Of a stretch of DNA of 64,000 bases, positions 1 through 19,408 are shown one piece after another. The stretch is from Guillardia theta CCMP2712. Lineage: Eukaryota > Cryptophyceae > Pyrenomonadales > Geminigeraceae. Numbering within the stretch: position 1 is the stretch's first letter; each line of letters opens with the position of its first letter. Below the pieces are notes generated by a model. The model searched no databases, had not been told where the DNA came from, and was given only the letters and a program-made list of their open reading frames with translations. A program made the translations under genes and the position numbers. Location of the stretch: positions 595,793 through 659,792 of the forward strand of contig NW_005434651.1 in NCBI RefSeq assembly GCF_000315625.1, read 5' to 3'.

Positions 1-450
1 CGATGAAGTGAGGGAAACCGAAAACTGCTATCATTCAAAGCATCGGACCTTCAGTTCCTATCAAAACAGAACTCCATTGGACCCTGACCTCGGAATCTCG
101 TGAGCTTGAGAGTCATCTGCTGCTGCGCACGTCCTACCAGCCGCTCAGCCTCACATCATGATACTCGCCCACACACAAGACATGCCCGTCATGCGCATGC
201 AACATCGCGTCAATGCGATCACCAACGCCTTGTATCTCTAGTTTCATTCTCATCAAAGCCTACTACGGTAGTAATAGGTCCACGCACCCGCCGAGCGCAG
301 CCCACGCCGAGATCCGCTGCCTGCCCTCTCGTTTTGCACGCTATCCCGTGCGTACCCTCTGATCGTTCATACTGTACAGCTGGTGTATCGACGTCATCGC
401 CGCCTTGGCGCTGGTGCGCTGACATGGACCCGCAGACCGCCAGCCCGCTC

Positions 451-1128
451 TCACACTCCCTCGCTCTGCTCCCTCCTGGTGGATGTCAGCCTGGTCCGCC
501 TCACGTCTACCCCGCCCCTCTGCGCCGTCGCCTGCTTCAGCTTCCGCACGCTCTCCGGCCTCAGGATCTTGGAGATCGCCGACCGGCTCCGGCCGAAGAT
601 CGCCGCGATCTCCGTCTGGCTCATCCATGTCGTGGTCTCGTAGAGCTCGATGATCTCCAGCTTCTGCATGAGCGACAGCTTGGACTTGCCGTGACAAGCC
701 TTGCTGTGCGCTCCCCGCTCCTCCTCCGTCCAGGCTCGCCTCTTGCGGGGCCCGACAAGGCCGTCCAAGTCCGTGAGGGCGGCGACAAGCCCCGGGGCTT
801 CCTCCGCTCCCCCTCCCCGATCCGGCTCGGCCGCTGACGGCTCCAGCGGCTCCAGCCAGCAGCAGCTCTCAAACTCCTCTCCGCCCCCTCCCCACTCCTT
901 GTCCGACCATCTCAGGCTCAGGCTGCTCGCCTCGGGCCCCGAGCTCGCCGGCGACGAGGGCGTGTGAGGAGCCTCCTCGGACTCGGAAGGAGTGCCGATC
1001 AGGTCCCAAGCATCGAGAGGCCATCGGTGATAGGACAGTCGGAGCAGGTCGTCGTCCTCCGGCTCCGGAAGCAGAGCGGCAGCGAGCTCGGAGGAGGAGG
1101 GAGCACGTGGGAGGCAGCAGGGAAGCAT
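451..1128 (-). CDS. CENP-B/psq-type helix-turn-helix protein, copy 1
   Basis: An uninterrupted 225-residue frame starts at a true ATG. The first 120 residues are acidic and rich in Ser, Pro and Glu. A basic patch (PRKRRAW, about residues 127-133) could be a nuclear localisation signal. Residues about 149-196 read as a helix-turn-helix of the psq/CENP-B N-terminal type: a LSLMQKLEIIELYE helix, then SQTEIAAIFGRSRSAISKIL, the usual pattern of a Tc5/pogo-like DNA-binding domain. No DDE transposase catalytic region follows, so this is a stand-alone DNA-binding protein or the remnant N-terminal part of a transposase. The frame is kept open in all four copies, which argues for coding. Function beyond DNA binding is not known. 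Confidence 0.75.
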   Translation of the reverse strand: MLPCCLPRAPSSSELAAALLPEPEDDDLLRLSYHRWPLDAWDLIGTPSESEEAPHTPSSPASSGPEASSLSLRWSDKEWGGGGEEFESCCWLEPLEPSAAEPDRGGGAEEAPGLVAALTDLDGLVGPRKRRAWTEEERGAHSKACHGKSKLSLMQKLEIIELYETTTWMSQTEIAAIFGRSRSAISKILRPESVRKLKQATAQRGGVDVRRTRLTSTRREQSEGV

Positions 1129-1194
1129 TCAGAGGATGTCAGTGCCCGGGAGGGTTTCTTTTTAACGCACCCTACTACTCCCCGACATGGGGAA

Positions 1195-1249
1195 GCAGTC
1201 ACGCGAGTTTCGGAGGCCTGGCTGGTGGTCGACTACCCCCTACCCCCTA
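1195..1249 (-). promoter_or_regulatory. Candidate upstream element of HTH copy 1
   Basis: This block lies 67 bases upstream of the copy 1 ATG. It contains a gcagtcacg core, a ttcggaggcc core and a ctaccccctacccc tract. Equivalent blocks sit at 2911-2965 and 4628-4682 for copies 2 and 3, where everything around them is also conserved, so there conservation alone says little. The comparison with copy 4 is informative, because only this block survives there. A role in transcription is inference. Confidence 0.35.
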
Positions 1250-2166
1250 TGCAGGTGATGAAATCACCCGTAGCATCGAGTACCCCTACCCGCGCAGCTT
1301 GTACGGGCGGGCACCGGTGTATCAAAATACAGCTTTACTACAAGATGTTCACTTTCTGCGGCAAAAAAAGGAAGATGATTCCGAGTCGGTTCACATCTGC
1401 TGATTGTCGGACTTGGTTCTTCGGATCGGCAGTGCTTGTTTTTCAACAGCTGCTGCGGTTAAGTTTCCCGCGCTCCGGCTTGTCAACTTCTGTCCTGAGG
1501 CGCGCTCACGAGCAGTTGTGACTCGTGACCTGCTCTGGATAAGGGTAGCGGCTATCTGACCTCCTTGACCTCGAAGCTCCGAGTCTGCAGTGTGAGACGT
1601 GAGAGTCCCCTGCTGCTACGCACGTCCTACCAGCCGCTCAGCCTCACATCATGATACTCGCTCACACACAAGACATGCCCGTCATGCGCATGCAACATCG
1701 CAACAATGCTACGACCACCGCCTTGTATCTCTAGTTTCATTCTCATCAAAGCCTACTTCGGTAGTATTAGGTCCCCGCGGCACGCTCGACCTCGTTGGAG
1801 GCTCATCTTGCATGCCCAGGCCGGTCCCAAGGCTGCAGCGACACTAGAGCCCTATCAGACCACGTCACCTCCGCATCAGGCCCTTCTGACCTCCCCGCGT
1901 AGGCAAGCCAGTCTCCAGCCTAGAGCGCCGCGCTCTGCGAGCGTCGTCTAGGACGAATCCAGACCAGCTCTCGCAAGGCAGCTCGGGCACCCAGCGGCAC
2001 CCAGCCGCCGAGCGCCGCCCACGCGAGATCCGCTGCCTGCCCTCTCGCTCTGCACGCTCTCCCGTGCGTACCCTCTGATCGTTCATACTGTACAGCTGGT
2101 GTATCGACGTCATCGCCGCCTTGGCGCTGGTGCGCTGACATGGACCCGCAGACCGCCAGCCCGCTC

Positions 2167-2844
2167 TCACACTCCCTCGCTCTGCTCCCTCCTGGTGGAT
2201 GTCAGCCTGGTCCGCCTCACGTCTACCCCGCCCCTCTGCGCCGTCGCCTGCTTCAGCTTCCGCACGCTCTCCGGCCTCAGGATCTTGGAGATCGCCGACC
2301 GGCTCCGGCCGAAGATCGCCGCGATCTCCGTCTGGCTCATCCATGTCGTGGTCTCGTAGAGCTCGATGATCTCCAGCTTCTGCATGAGCGACAGCTTGGA
2401 CTTGCCGTGACAAGCCTTGCTGTGCGCTCCCCGCTCCTCCTCCGTCCAGGCTCGCCTCTTGCGGGGCCCGACAAGGCCGTCCAAGTCCGTGAGGGCGGCG
2501 ACAAGCCCCGGGGCTTCCTCCGCTCCCCCTCCCCGATCCGGCTCGGCCGCTGACGGCTCCAGCGGCTCCAGCCAGCAGCAGCTCTCAAACTCCTCTCCGC
2601 CCCCTCCCCACTCCTTGTCCGACCATCTCAGGCTCAGGCTGCTCGCCTCGGGCCCCGAGCTCGCCGGCGACGAGGGCGTGTGAGGAGCCTCCTCGGACTC
2701 GGAAGGAGTGCCGATCAGGTCCCAAGCATCGAGAGGCCATCGGTGATAGGACAGTCGGAGCAGGTCGTCGTCCTCCGGCTCCGGAAGCATAGCGGCAGCG
2801 AGCTCGGAGGAGGAGGGAGCACGTGGGAGGCAGCAGGGAAGCAT
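2167..2844 (-). CDS. CENP-B/psq-type helix-turn-helix protein, copy 2
   Basis: A 225-residue frame nearly identical to copy 1. The clearest change is Leu to Met near residue 19 (AAML instead of AALL), which it shares with copy 3. The HTH at about 149-196 is intact. Downstream (plus-strand coordinates about 1561-2100) it carries the flank type shared only with copy 3, including a segment around 1780-2040 that is absent or shortened in copies 1 and 4. It is probably a recent tandem duplicate; DNA-binding is inferred from the domain only. Confidence 0.75.
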   Translation of the reverse strand: MLPCCLPRAPSSSELAAAMLPEPEDDDLLRLSYHRWPLDAWDLIGTPSESEEAPHTPSSPASSGPEASSLSLRWSDKEWGGGGEEFESCCWLEPLEPSAAEPDRGGGAEEAPGLVAALTDLDGLVGPRKRRAWTEEERGAHSKACHGKSKLSLMQKLEIIELYETTTWMSQTEIAAIFGRSRSAISKILRPESVRKLKQATAQRGGVDVRRTRLTSTRREQSEGV

Positions 2845-3883
2845 TCAGAGGATGTCAGTGCCCGGGAGGGTTTCTTTTTAACGCACCCTACTACTCCCCG
2901 AAATGGGGAAGCAGTCACGCGAGTTTCGGAGGCCTGGCTGGTGGTCGACTACCCCCTACCCCCTATGCAGGTGATGAAATCACCCGTAGCATCGAGTACC
3001 CCTACCCGCGCAGCTTGTACGGGCGGGCACCGGTGTATCAAAATACAGCTTTACTACAAGATGTTCACTTTCTGCGGCAAAAAAAGGAAGATGATTCCGA
3101 GTCGGTTCACATCTGCTGATTGTCGGACTTGGTTCTTCGGATCGGCAGTGCTTGTTTTTTAACAGCTGCTGCGGTTAAGTTTCCCGCGCTCCGGCTTGTC
3201 AACTTCTGTCCTGAGGCGCGCTCACGAGCAGTTGTGACTCGTGACCTGCTCTGGATAAGGGTAGCGGCTATCTGACCTCCTTGACCTCGAAGCTCCGAGT
3301 CTGCAGTGTGAGACGTGAGAGTCCCCTGCTGCTACGCACGTCCTACCAGCCGCTCAGCCTCACATCATGATACTCGCTCACACACAAGACATGCCCGTCA
3401 TGCGCATGCAACATCGCAACAATGCTACGACCACCGCCTTGTATCTCTAGTTTCATTCTCATCAAAGCCTACTTCGGTAGTATTAGGTCCCCGCCGCACG
3501 CTCGACCTCGTTGGAGGCTCATCTTGCATGCCCAGGCCGGTCCCAAGGCTGCAGCGACACTAGAGCCCTATCAGACCACGTCACCTCCGCATCAGGCCCT
3601 TCTGACCTCCCCGCGTAGGCAAGCCAGTCTCCAGCCTAGAGCGCCGCGCTCTGCGAGCGTCGTCTAGGACGAATCCAGACCAGCTCTCGCAAGGCAGCTC
3701 GGGCACCCAGCGGCACCCAGCCCTCGCAAAGCGCCGCCCACGCGAGATCCGCTGCCTGCCCTCTCGCTCTGCACGCTCTCCCGTGCGTACCCTCATCGTT
3801 CATACTGTACAGTTGGTGTATCGACGCCATCGCCGCCTTGGCGCTGGTGCGCTGACATGGACCCGCAGACCGCCAGCCCGCTC

Positions 3884-4561
3884 TCACACTCCCTCGCTCT
3901 GCTCCCTCCTGGTGGATGTCAGCCTGGTCCGCCTCACGTCTACCCCGCCCCTCTGCGCCGTCGCCTGCTTCAGCTTCCGCACGCTCTCCGGCCTCAGGAT
4001 CTTGGAGATCGCCGACCGGCTCCGGCCGAAGATCGCCGCGATCTCCGTCTGGCTCATCCATGTCGTGGTCTCGTAGAGCTCGATGATCTCCAGCTTCTGC
4101 ATGAGCGACAGCTTGGACTTGCCGTGACAAGCCTTGCTGTGCGCTCCCCGCTCCTCCTCCGTCCAGGCTCGCCTCTTGCGGGGCCCGACAAGGCCGTCCA
4201 AGTCCGTGAGGGCGGCGACAAGCCCCGGGGCTTCCTCCGCTCCCCCTCCCCGATCCGGCTCGGCCGCTGACGGCTCCAGCGGCTCCAGCCAGCAGCAGCT
4301 CTCAAACTCCTCTCCGCCCCCTCCCCACTCCTTGTCCGACCATCTCAGGCTCAGGCTGCTCGCCTCGGGCCCTGAGCTCGCCAGCGACGAGGGCGTGTGA
4401 GGAGCCTCCTCGGACTCGGAAGGAGTGCCGATCAGGTCCCAAGCATCGAGAGGCCATCGGTGATAGGACAGTCGGAGCAGGTCGTCGTCCTCCGGCTCCG
4501 GAAGCATAGCGGCAGCGAGCTCGGAGGAGGAGGGAGCACGTGGGAGGCAGCAGGGAAGCAT
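3884..4561 (-). CDS. CENP-B/psq-type helix-turn-helix protein, copy 3
   Basis: A 225-residue frame, the closest relative of copy 2 (both have AAML near residue 19). It differs by Pro to Leu near residue 60 (SSLASSG) in the acidic N-terminal half. The HTH at residues about 149-196 is unchanged. On the plus strand its right flank departs from copies 1 and 2 after about 4900 and runs into the 300-base unique spacer before copy 4. Confidence 0.75.
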   Translation of the reverse strand: MLPCCLPRAPSSSELAAAMLPEPEDDDLLRLSYHRWPLDAWDLIGTPSESEEAPHTPSSLASSGPEASSLSLRWSDKEWGGGGEEFESCCWLEPLEPSAAEPDRGGGAEEAPGLVAALTDLDGLVGPRKRRAWTEEERGAHSKACHGKSKLSLMQKLEIIELYETTTWMSQTEIAAIFGRSRSAISKILRPESVRKLKQATAQRGGVDVRRTRLTSTRREQSEGV

Positions 4562-5715
4562 TCAGAGGATGTCAGTGCCCGGGAGGGTTTCTTTTTAACG
4601 CACCCTACTACTCCCCGAAATGGGGAAGCAGTCACGCGAGTTTCGGAGGCCTGGCTGGTGGTCGACTACCCCCTACCCCCTATGCAGGTGATGAAATCAC
4701 CCGTAGCATCGAGTACCCCTACCCGCGCAGCTTGTACGGGCGGGCACCGGTGTATCAAAATACAGCTTTACTACAAGATGTTCACTTTCTGCGGCAAAAA
4801 AAGGAAGATGATTCCGAGTCGGTTCACATCTGCTGATTGTCGGACTTGGTTCTTCGGATCGGCAGTGCTTGTTTTTCAACAGCTGCTGCGGTTAAGTTCC
4901 CCGCGCTCCCGGACTCCGGCTTGTAAGCTCCTATCTGAGGCGCGCTCGGCGCTCACGGGTGATTAGCCCCTCCCCAACAACTTTAGTTTAACTTACCTTG
5001 AGTAAAGAACAGAGAAGGTTCATTGTTCAAGAATGTTGAACGAGACATTAAGAATCCTCTGCTAAGATTTCAATTCTCCTTTGAGCACTTGTAATTTGAT
5101 CAACGGTGATGCTGAATTAGTGGTGTCACAACTTGGTGACCTGATCGACGATGCAGAAGGAGGACCAACGAGACGAATCGAGATGTCAGCAGCAGTACTG
5201 TTCACTTTTTGTATCAGGCTCTTTCACCTTCGTAACGAGATCTTCTGCGGCGAAATGTTCTTGCGATGAAGTGAGGGAAACCGAAAACTGCTATCATTCA
5301 AAGCATCGGACCTTCAGTTCCTATCAAAACAGAACTCCATTGGACCCTGACCTCGGAATCTCGTGAGCTTGAGAGTCATCTGCTGCTGCGCACGTCCTAC
5401 CAGCCGCTCAGCCTCACATCATGATACTCGCCCACACACAAGACATGCCCGTCATGCGCATGCAACATCGCGTCAATGCGATCACCAACGCCTTGTATCT
5501 CTAGTTTCATTCTCATCAAAGCCTACTACGGTAGTAATAGGTCCCCGCGGCACGCTCAACCAACCTAGCGCGCTCGTCCATCGTCACGACTGACGACTCC
5601 AGACGACTCCAGACCAGCTCTCGCAAGGCAGCTCAGCCACCCAGCGGCACCCAGCCGCCGAGCGCCGCCCTGGCGCTGGTGCGCTGACATGGACCCGTAG
5701 ACCGCCAGCCCGCTC

Positions 5716-6393
5716 TCACACTCCCTCGCTCTGCTCCCTCCTGGTGGATGTCAGCCTGGTCCGCCTCACGTCTACCCCGCTCCTCTGCGCCGTCGCCTGC
5801 TTCAGCTTCCGCACGCTCTCCGGCCTCAGGATCTTGGAGATCGCCGACCGGCTCCGGCCGAAGATCGCCGCGATCTCCGTCTGGCTCATCCATGTCGTGG
5901 TCTCGTAGAGCTCGATGATCTCCAGCTTCTGCATGAGCGACAGCTTGGACTTGCCGTGACAAGCCTTGCTGTGCGCTCCCCGCTCCTCCTCCGTCCAGGC
6001 TCGCCTCTTGCGGGGCCCGACAAGGCCGTCCAAGTCCGTGAGGGCGGCGACAAGCCCCGGGGCTTCCTCCGCTCCCCCTCCCCGATCCGGCTCGGCCGCT
6101 GACGGCTCCAGCGGCTCCAGCCAGCAGCAGCTCTCAAACTCCTCTCCGCCCCCTCCCCACTCCTTGTCCGACCATCTCAGGCTCAGGCTGCTCGCCTCGG
6201 GCCCCGAGCTCGCCGGCGACGAGGGCGTGTGAGGAGCCTCCTCGGACTCGGAAGGAGTGCCGATCAGGTCCCAAGCATCGAGAGGCCATCGGTGATAGGA
6301 CAGTCGGAGCAGGTCGTCGTCCTCCGGCTCCGGAAGCAGAGCGGCAGCGAGCTCGGAGGAGGAGGGAGCACGTGTGAGGCTGCAGGGGTCCAT
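5716..6393 (-). CDS. CENP-B/psq-type helix-turn-helix protein, copy 4
   Basis: A 225-residue frame with a true ATG, the most divergent copy at its N-terminus (MDPCSLTRAPS instead of MLPCCLPRAPS) and with Gly to Ser near residue 205 (AQRSGV). It has Leu at residue 19 like copy 1, and its downstream flank (5265-5550) also matches copy 1, not copies 2-3. The 85 bases just upstream of the ATG are unlike those of the other copies, but homology resumes at about 6479. This suggests an older duplicate or a recombinant end of the array. Confidence 0.72.
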   Translation of the reverse strand: MDPCSLTRAPSSSELAAALLPEPEDDDLLRLSYHRWPLDAWDLIGTPSESEEAPHTPSSPASSGPEASSLSLRWSDKEWGGGGEEFESCCWLEPLEPSAAEPDRGGGAEEAPGLVAALTDLDGLVGPRKRRAWTEEERGAHSKACHGKSKLSLMQKLEIIELYETTTWMSQTEIAAIFGRSRSAISKILRPESVRKLKQATAQRSGVDVRRTRLTSTRREQSEGV

Positions 6394-6478
6394 GCTGGGT
6401 TAGGGTTGGCTGTGGCTGAGGTCGATTATATAGACCAACAGATTTTTTTTAAAAATTGGTTTTGAAAGGCGCTTGCAG

Positions 6479-6530
6479 GCAGTCACGTCACCTTCGGAGG
6501 CCATGCTTGTGGGCGCCTACCCCCTACCCC
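6479..6530 (-). promoter_or_regulatory. Candidate upstream element of HTH copy 4
   Basis: The same three-part block (gcagtcacg, ttcggaggcc, ctaccccctacccc) recurs 86 bases upstream of the copy 4 ATG, although the sequence between ATG and block (6394-6478) no longer resembles the other copies. Selective retention of this stretch suggests a promoter-proximal or transcription-start element. Similar CTACCCC/GGGGTAG tracts occur in other gaps of the window. Confidence 0.35.
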
Positions 6531-10642
<4,112 letters not shown>

Positions 10643-10704
10643 CTCCTTACCTCTCTTGTTTTTCCAACGCTCCTCTCCTCTGCTTCCCCTCCTCGTCCTC
10701 CGCC

Positions 10705-15678
<4,974 letters not shown>

Positions 15679-16197
15679 CCCCTCCCGCTCCCAGTGGACC
15701 CTCAGCTTTCGAAATACGGGATTGACGGTTACAGAATCGGTTACAATGGTTGCTCCTCAACGAAGTCTGGGGTTGAGGGGTGATGAGGGGCAACAGCGAC
15801 CTTTCATGCAAGCAGCGCAGGGAGAGGCAGCAGAGCAGAGAGAGGGGAGGGGAGGGAGAGGGGGAGAGACCAGAGGGACGAGGACAAGAGCACAGGTTAA
15901 GAGACAAGGGGGAGAGGGAGGGGGAGGGGGAGGGGGAGGAAATGTCAATCAATGGGTCTTTCAGATGAAAATGGAGGTAGATGGTGGTGAGAGGAGTCAA
16001 ATGTTGTGGAGGACAGAAAACATTTCTTCCGCAAACCAAAGAGATGATGCAAAGGGATTATAGCCGTGGTGCTTGTCATTGCAGCTGAATGGAGTGACGT
16101 TCATTGGATATTGATCGATAGCTAGTTGTTTGCTAGAAGCCTTGATCACTCGTTACTCTGTGAAGATAGGCATTACAGTAGCGGGCTTCCTTGTATA
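15679..16197. other. Intergenic region between Sec8 and the 27-residue-repeat gene
   Basis: Both neighbours are on the minus strand, so this should hold the Sec8 promoter and the 3' end of the next gene. A purine-rich stretch (gggaga and gaggggga blocks, about 15830-15940) is the only feature. No coding signature was seen. Confidence 0.5.
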
Positions 16198-16778
16198 CTA
16201 GGTGGTAGTGCGTGGCCGAAGGGAGCCAGGACTTGCCTTGATGGAGCTGCTAGACTTTTCATCTCTTTCACCTGACTGTCCTCTTTGCAGTTGTTGGCGC
16301 GCTGAGTCAGTCTTGAAACTTCCACTTGCCGCTTCTTCTCTGCTATCGAAGGATGAGAGTTCTCTCCATCCTCTCCATGGTTGGCTATGGCGTTGGCTCG
16401 GAGACGTACGACAGCGTCTTCGATGATACTGCTCGAGAGCGCTGGACGTCGGGAGGGTCCACCTTGTACGACGTCTGTCCTCTGACAGCAGACTGCACGG
16501 GCGTGCCAGGAGGCGACACGTCCGGTTCAGGATCATCATCGGCTTCGAGCTTGCTGGGGATGATGGACAACTTTCATAACGATCAGTTCTGGAAGACCAA
16601 CACCAGGTGGCATGCCGACTGATCTTCACTGCCCGAGGACATGGGAGGTGGAGAGGCGCGTGACCTGTTGTCTTGGTGAAGAGGGTGTTATCACGAACGT
16701 TAGTTCAAGATGCGTTGTTTAGGGATTACGATAGAATACAATCATGAACGACAACACCTGGGGCTCCTCACCCTCCAA

Positions 16779-16817
<39 letters not shown>

Positions 16818-19408
16818 CTCATGCGAAAGTGCTGCAGGCAAGTCAGGGGATGCCAGTCCTGACGGGCATACATACCCTCTCAAGCTCCGATCGCCGTCGT
16901 CCTCCTGCTGGCAGACAAGACAGTCTCCGTTGGGAAACTTGAAGACAAACTGGCCGCGAACCCTGGACCTTTCTCAGCTCCCGGTCGTCGTCCTCTCAAC
17001 ATTAGAGTGACACTCACGCGTACTCCTCTAGCCGCGGGTTGGAGCCCACAAGGAGTCCGCGGACGGTGTAGAGCTGCAGGATGATTCGTTAGGATGCAGG
17101 GAAGAAGGTTGAGGTAAGGAAGGGCAGAGAAGATGGCAGAGCAGGAGTTATCAGAGCAGGGGATGCTGAGCTTGTGCAGCAGCAGGACAAGGAAGGAAGG
17201 AGGGTAGTTCTCACGTTGCTGGCTTTGGAGGACAAGGGTACTCGAGATTCAGGAGGCTCGCTCCGTCTCGAGGCACCCGACGGTCCATTTCGTTTCCTGT
17301 GGCACGAGGATAGAGGAAGGGGAGGAAGGGAGGCATGGATGGTACCTCTCGTTCTTGGCTGACTTGGGCGTCTCGTGCTGTAGATGAGTGAGGTCGTGAA
17401 GGTCGAAGGGAGGGGGAAGCAACCTTGGTCCCTTCGAAGCCTGACGAAGGAAGAGGAGGCTCGGAGGAACCTCTTCTCTGTCTGGCTTTGCGAGCTGAAA
17501 GACTGTAAGATGACAGGCAAGCAGGAGGCACAAGAGGTCGGACATGGAATCTGTGGAGTTTGCGATAGGAAGAGAGGGTTGGTGTAGAGGTCAGGGAGAG
17601 GAGGGGTGTGTCCTCCACTAGAGTCATCGCTCCTCTGCAGATGGGAAGGCGCTCCCTTCGCCCTAGGACGAGCCGCGTTCGCGGATCGGGGCTTCTCCCT
17701 ATGGCGGGCTGCGTGTTGACGTCACTCACAAAGACAGCAAAACTTGCAAGAACACTTGAGCCCTCGCTGAGTTCAATCTGAATCCCTCCCGGGTCGACGT
17801 CCGACGAGTTTTCCCTTCGAGGTGACTGGAGGGAATCAGCTGGACATTCAGGTGGAGATGGGGGACCTTGTACTTGGCGAGGGAATCGTAGAGATCGTCA
17901 GGCTTCTCGCGCTTGAGGTCCCTGGGAGTAAGGATAAGGAGGAGTATGCAGAGGGTGCGCATGCTACTGCATATATCGATCCCCGGGAAGGTTTCCTGCC
18001 CCAGTTGCCTGCTAAAGGCTGAGGAATACAACCTCTGATGGGAAGCAGCACAGCAGTCGACCTGCTTGACTCTTCTCCGACTCCCCCGCTGAGAGCAAGT
18101 GAGTTGGAGACACAGCCGGAGAGGCAAGGGACCGACCTTATCGTCCATCCTAGGATATCTCGATGAGGCATTGCTAGAGAAAAGCGAGTTCAATCTCCAG
18201 CGCCCTTGCCGCCTCCCCTAACCTTTCCATCGAGTTGTCCAGATGCTGCTCAGGGGCTCCCCGCCGCTGCGGCGGCATCGACATCGCCCTGAAACTTCCC
18301 TTTGAGATGGCTAGCTCTATCTTCTTTGCCAGACGCTTGACCCTCTTCGCGCTCTCTCCCAGGTCTAGAGATCCCAGCATCTCGTCCCAGCTGCAACCCT
18401 TCCGTATGAGGCTCTGCAGAGGAGGCAGAAATGTCAACCAGACTGCATGAAAGGAGAGTTGAGAAGTACTTTGACAGATTTCACCAGATTTTGCAGAGAG
18501 TCATAGCAGGCACGAAGATCAGACGATATTACATCTCTGTTCGAACTGGACTGCTGATACAACTCCTTCATCTCTTCCGTCTCTTTCTCGAATGAGGCAA
18601 CCAGTAGCTCAGGAAGTATTTGACCATGTCGCGAGTTTGAATAGCACAGGCGTTGGGAATCTTGCTGGACGCGCCGCAGGAGTCTAAGCACGTCCTTTCC
18701 TCTCTCGACCTGCTCGTCTGGGTCCCTCATGTGTGACATGCCCTGAGGCTCGACAGACATGTTTCTGCGAGAGCTCGCCTTGGGAAGACCATTGAGGATG
18801 GAATGTATGTTTCTGACCTCTTGATTATCCTGGCTCCCTTCATCGTGACTACCGCGATCCTTCTTGTCGGCCCTCGAACGATGACGCATAGAGATCCTCC
18901 GCTTCTCATCATTCGCTTTAGTTGGATATCCCTCTGCACTCCTCCTGGCTTCCTCCCTCCTGCTCGGCTTCCTGCTGCCCGGTAACGGACTCCTGTCCTC
19001 TCGCTCGCTCCCGCCGACTGACCCCTCCCTCTCTTCCCTCCTCCTCGGCTTCCTGCTGCTCGGTAACGGACTCCTGTCCTCTCGCTCGCTCCCGCCGACT
19101 GACCCCTCCCTCTCTTCCCTCCTCCTCGGCTTCCTGCTGCTCGGTAACGGACTCCTGTCCTCTCGCTCGCTCCCGCCGACTGACCCCTCCCTCTCTTCCC
19201 TCCTCCTCGGCTTCCTGCTGCTCGGTAACGGACTCCTGTCCTCTCGCTCGCTCCCGCCGACTGACCCATCCCTCTCCTCCCTCCTCCTCGGCTTCCTGCT
19301 GCCCGGTAACGGACTCCTGTCCTCTCGCTCGCTCCCACCGACTGACCCCTCCCTCTCCTCCCTCCGTCGCGGAGGCAACTTGCGGGAGAAACTGTCTTTT
19401 TGATACAT
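16198..19408 (-). CDS. Unidentified protein with five 27-residue charged repeats
   Basis: The first exon runs from a true ATG at 19408 to about 18470. After MYQKDSFSRKL come five tandem copies of a 27-residue unit containing REEREGSVGGSEREDRSPLP, very rich in Arg, Glu and Ser. Then follows a basic region and a helical segment (EQVERGKDVLRLLRRVQQDS, then LPELLVASFEKETEEMKELY). An intron (gtacttc to ctctgcag) joins SLIRKGCSWDEMLGSLDLGE and a helical stretch to about 18180. Later exons are less certain: KREKPDDLYDSLAKYKVPHL (near 17900), a beta-rich segment ELSEGSSVLASFAVFV (near 17730), and a Ser-rich end GERDEKSSSSIKASPG stopping at 16198. No known domain was recognised. The N-terminal part is surely coding; the remainder is a model by eye. 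Confidence 0.55.
18950..19385 (-). repeat. 81-base coding minisatellite (5 copies)
   Basis: Five tandem 81-base units with only a few substitutions (for example ctgctg versus ctgccc and cccgccgac versus cccaccgac) encode the 27-residue repeats of the overlapping gene. Because 81 is a multiple of three, all six frames stay open in register across the array, which creates several spurious long frames on both strands. Confidence 0.95.

Larger units (their letters stand above)
1..6400. repeat. Tandem array of four HTH-gene units
   Basis: Four long near-identical units follow each other. The same minus-strand reading frame ends at 451, 2167, 3884 and 5716, giving periods of 1716, 1717 and 1832 bases. 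Each unit carries the 225-codon frame, its upstream region and a downstream stretch. Copies 2 and 3 are almost identical through both flanks. Copies 1 and 4 share a different downstream flank: the sequence at position 1 onwards reappears at about 5265. About 300 bases between copies 3 and 4 (4967-5263) are not found in the other units and show no gene. The array runs off the left edge of the window, so more copies may exist. Confidence 0.95.

Noticed and set aside
341-697. A second conserved frame overlapping each HTH gene (also at 1865-2413, 3636-4130, 5633-5962)
   Set aside because: It is open in all copies only because the units are nearly identical. It lacks a domain, its C-terminal part differs by frame shifts between copies, and the HTH frame explains the DNA.
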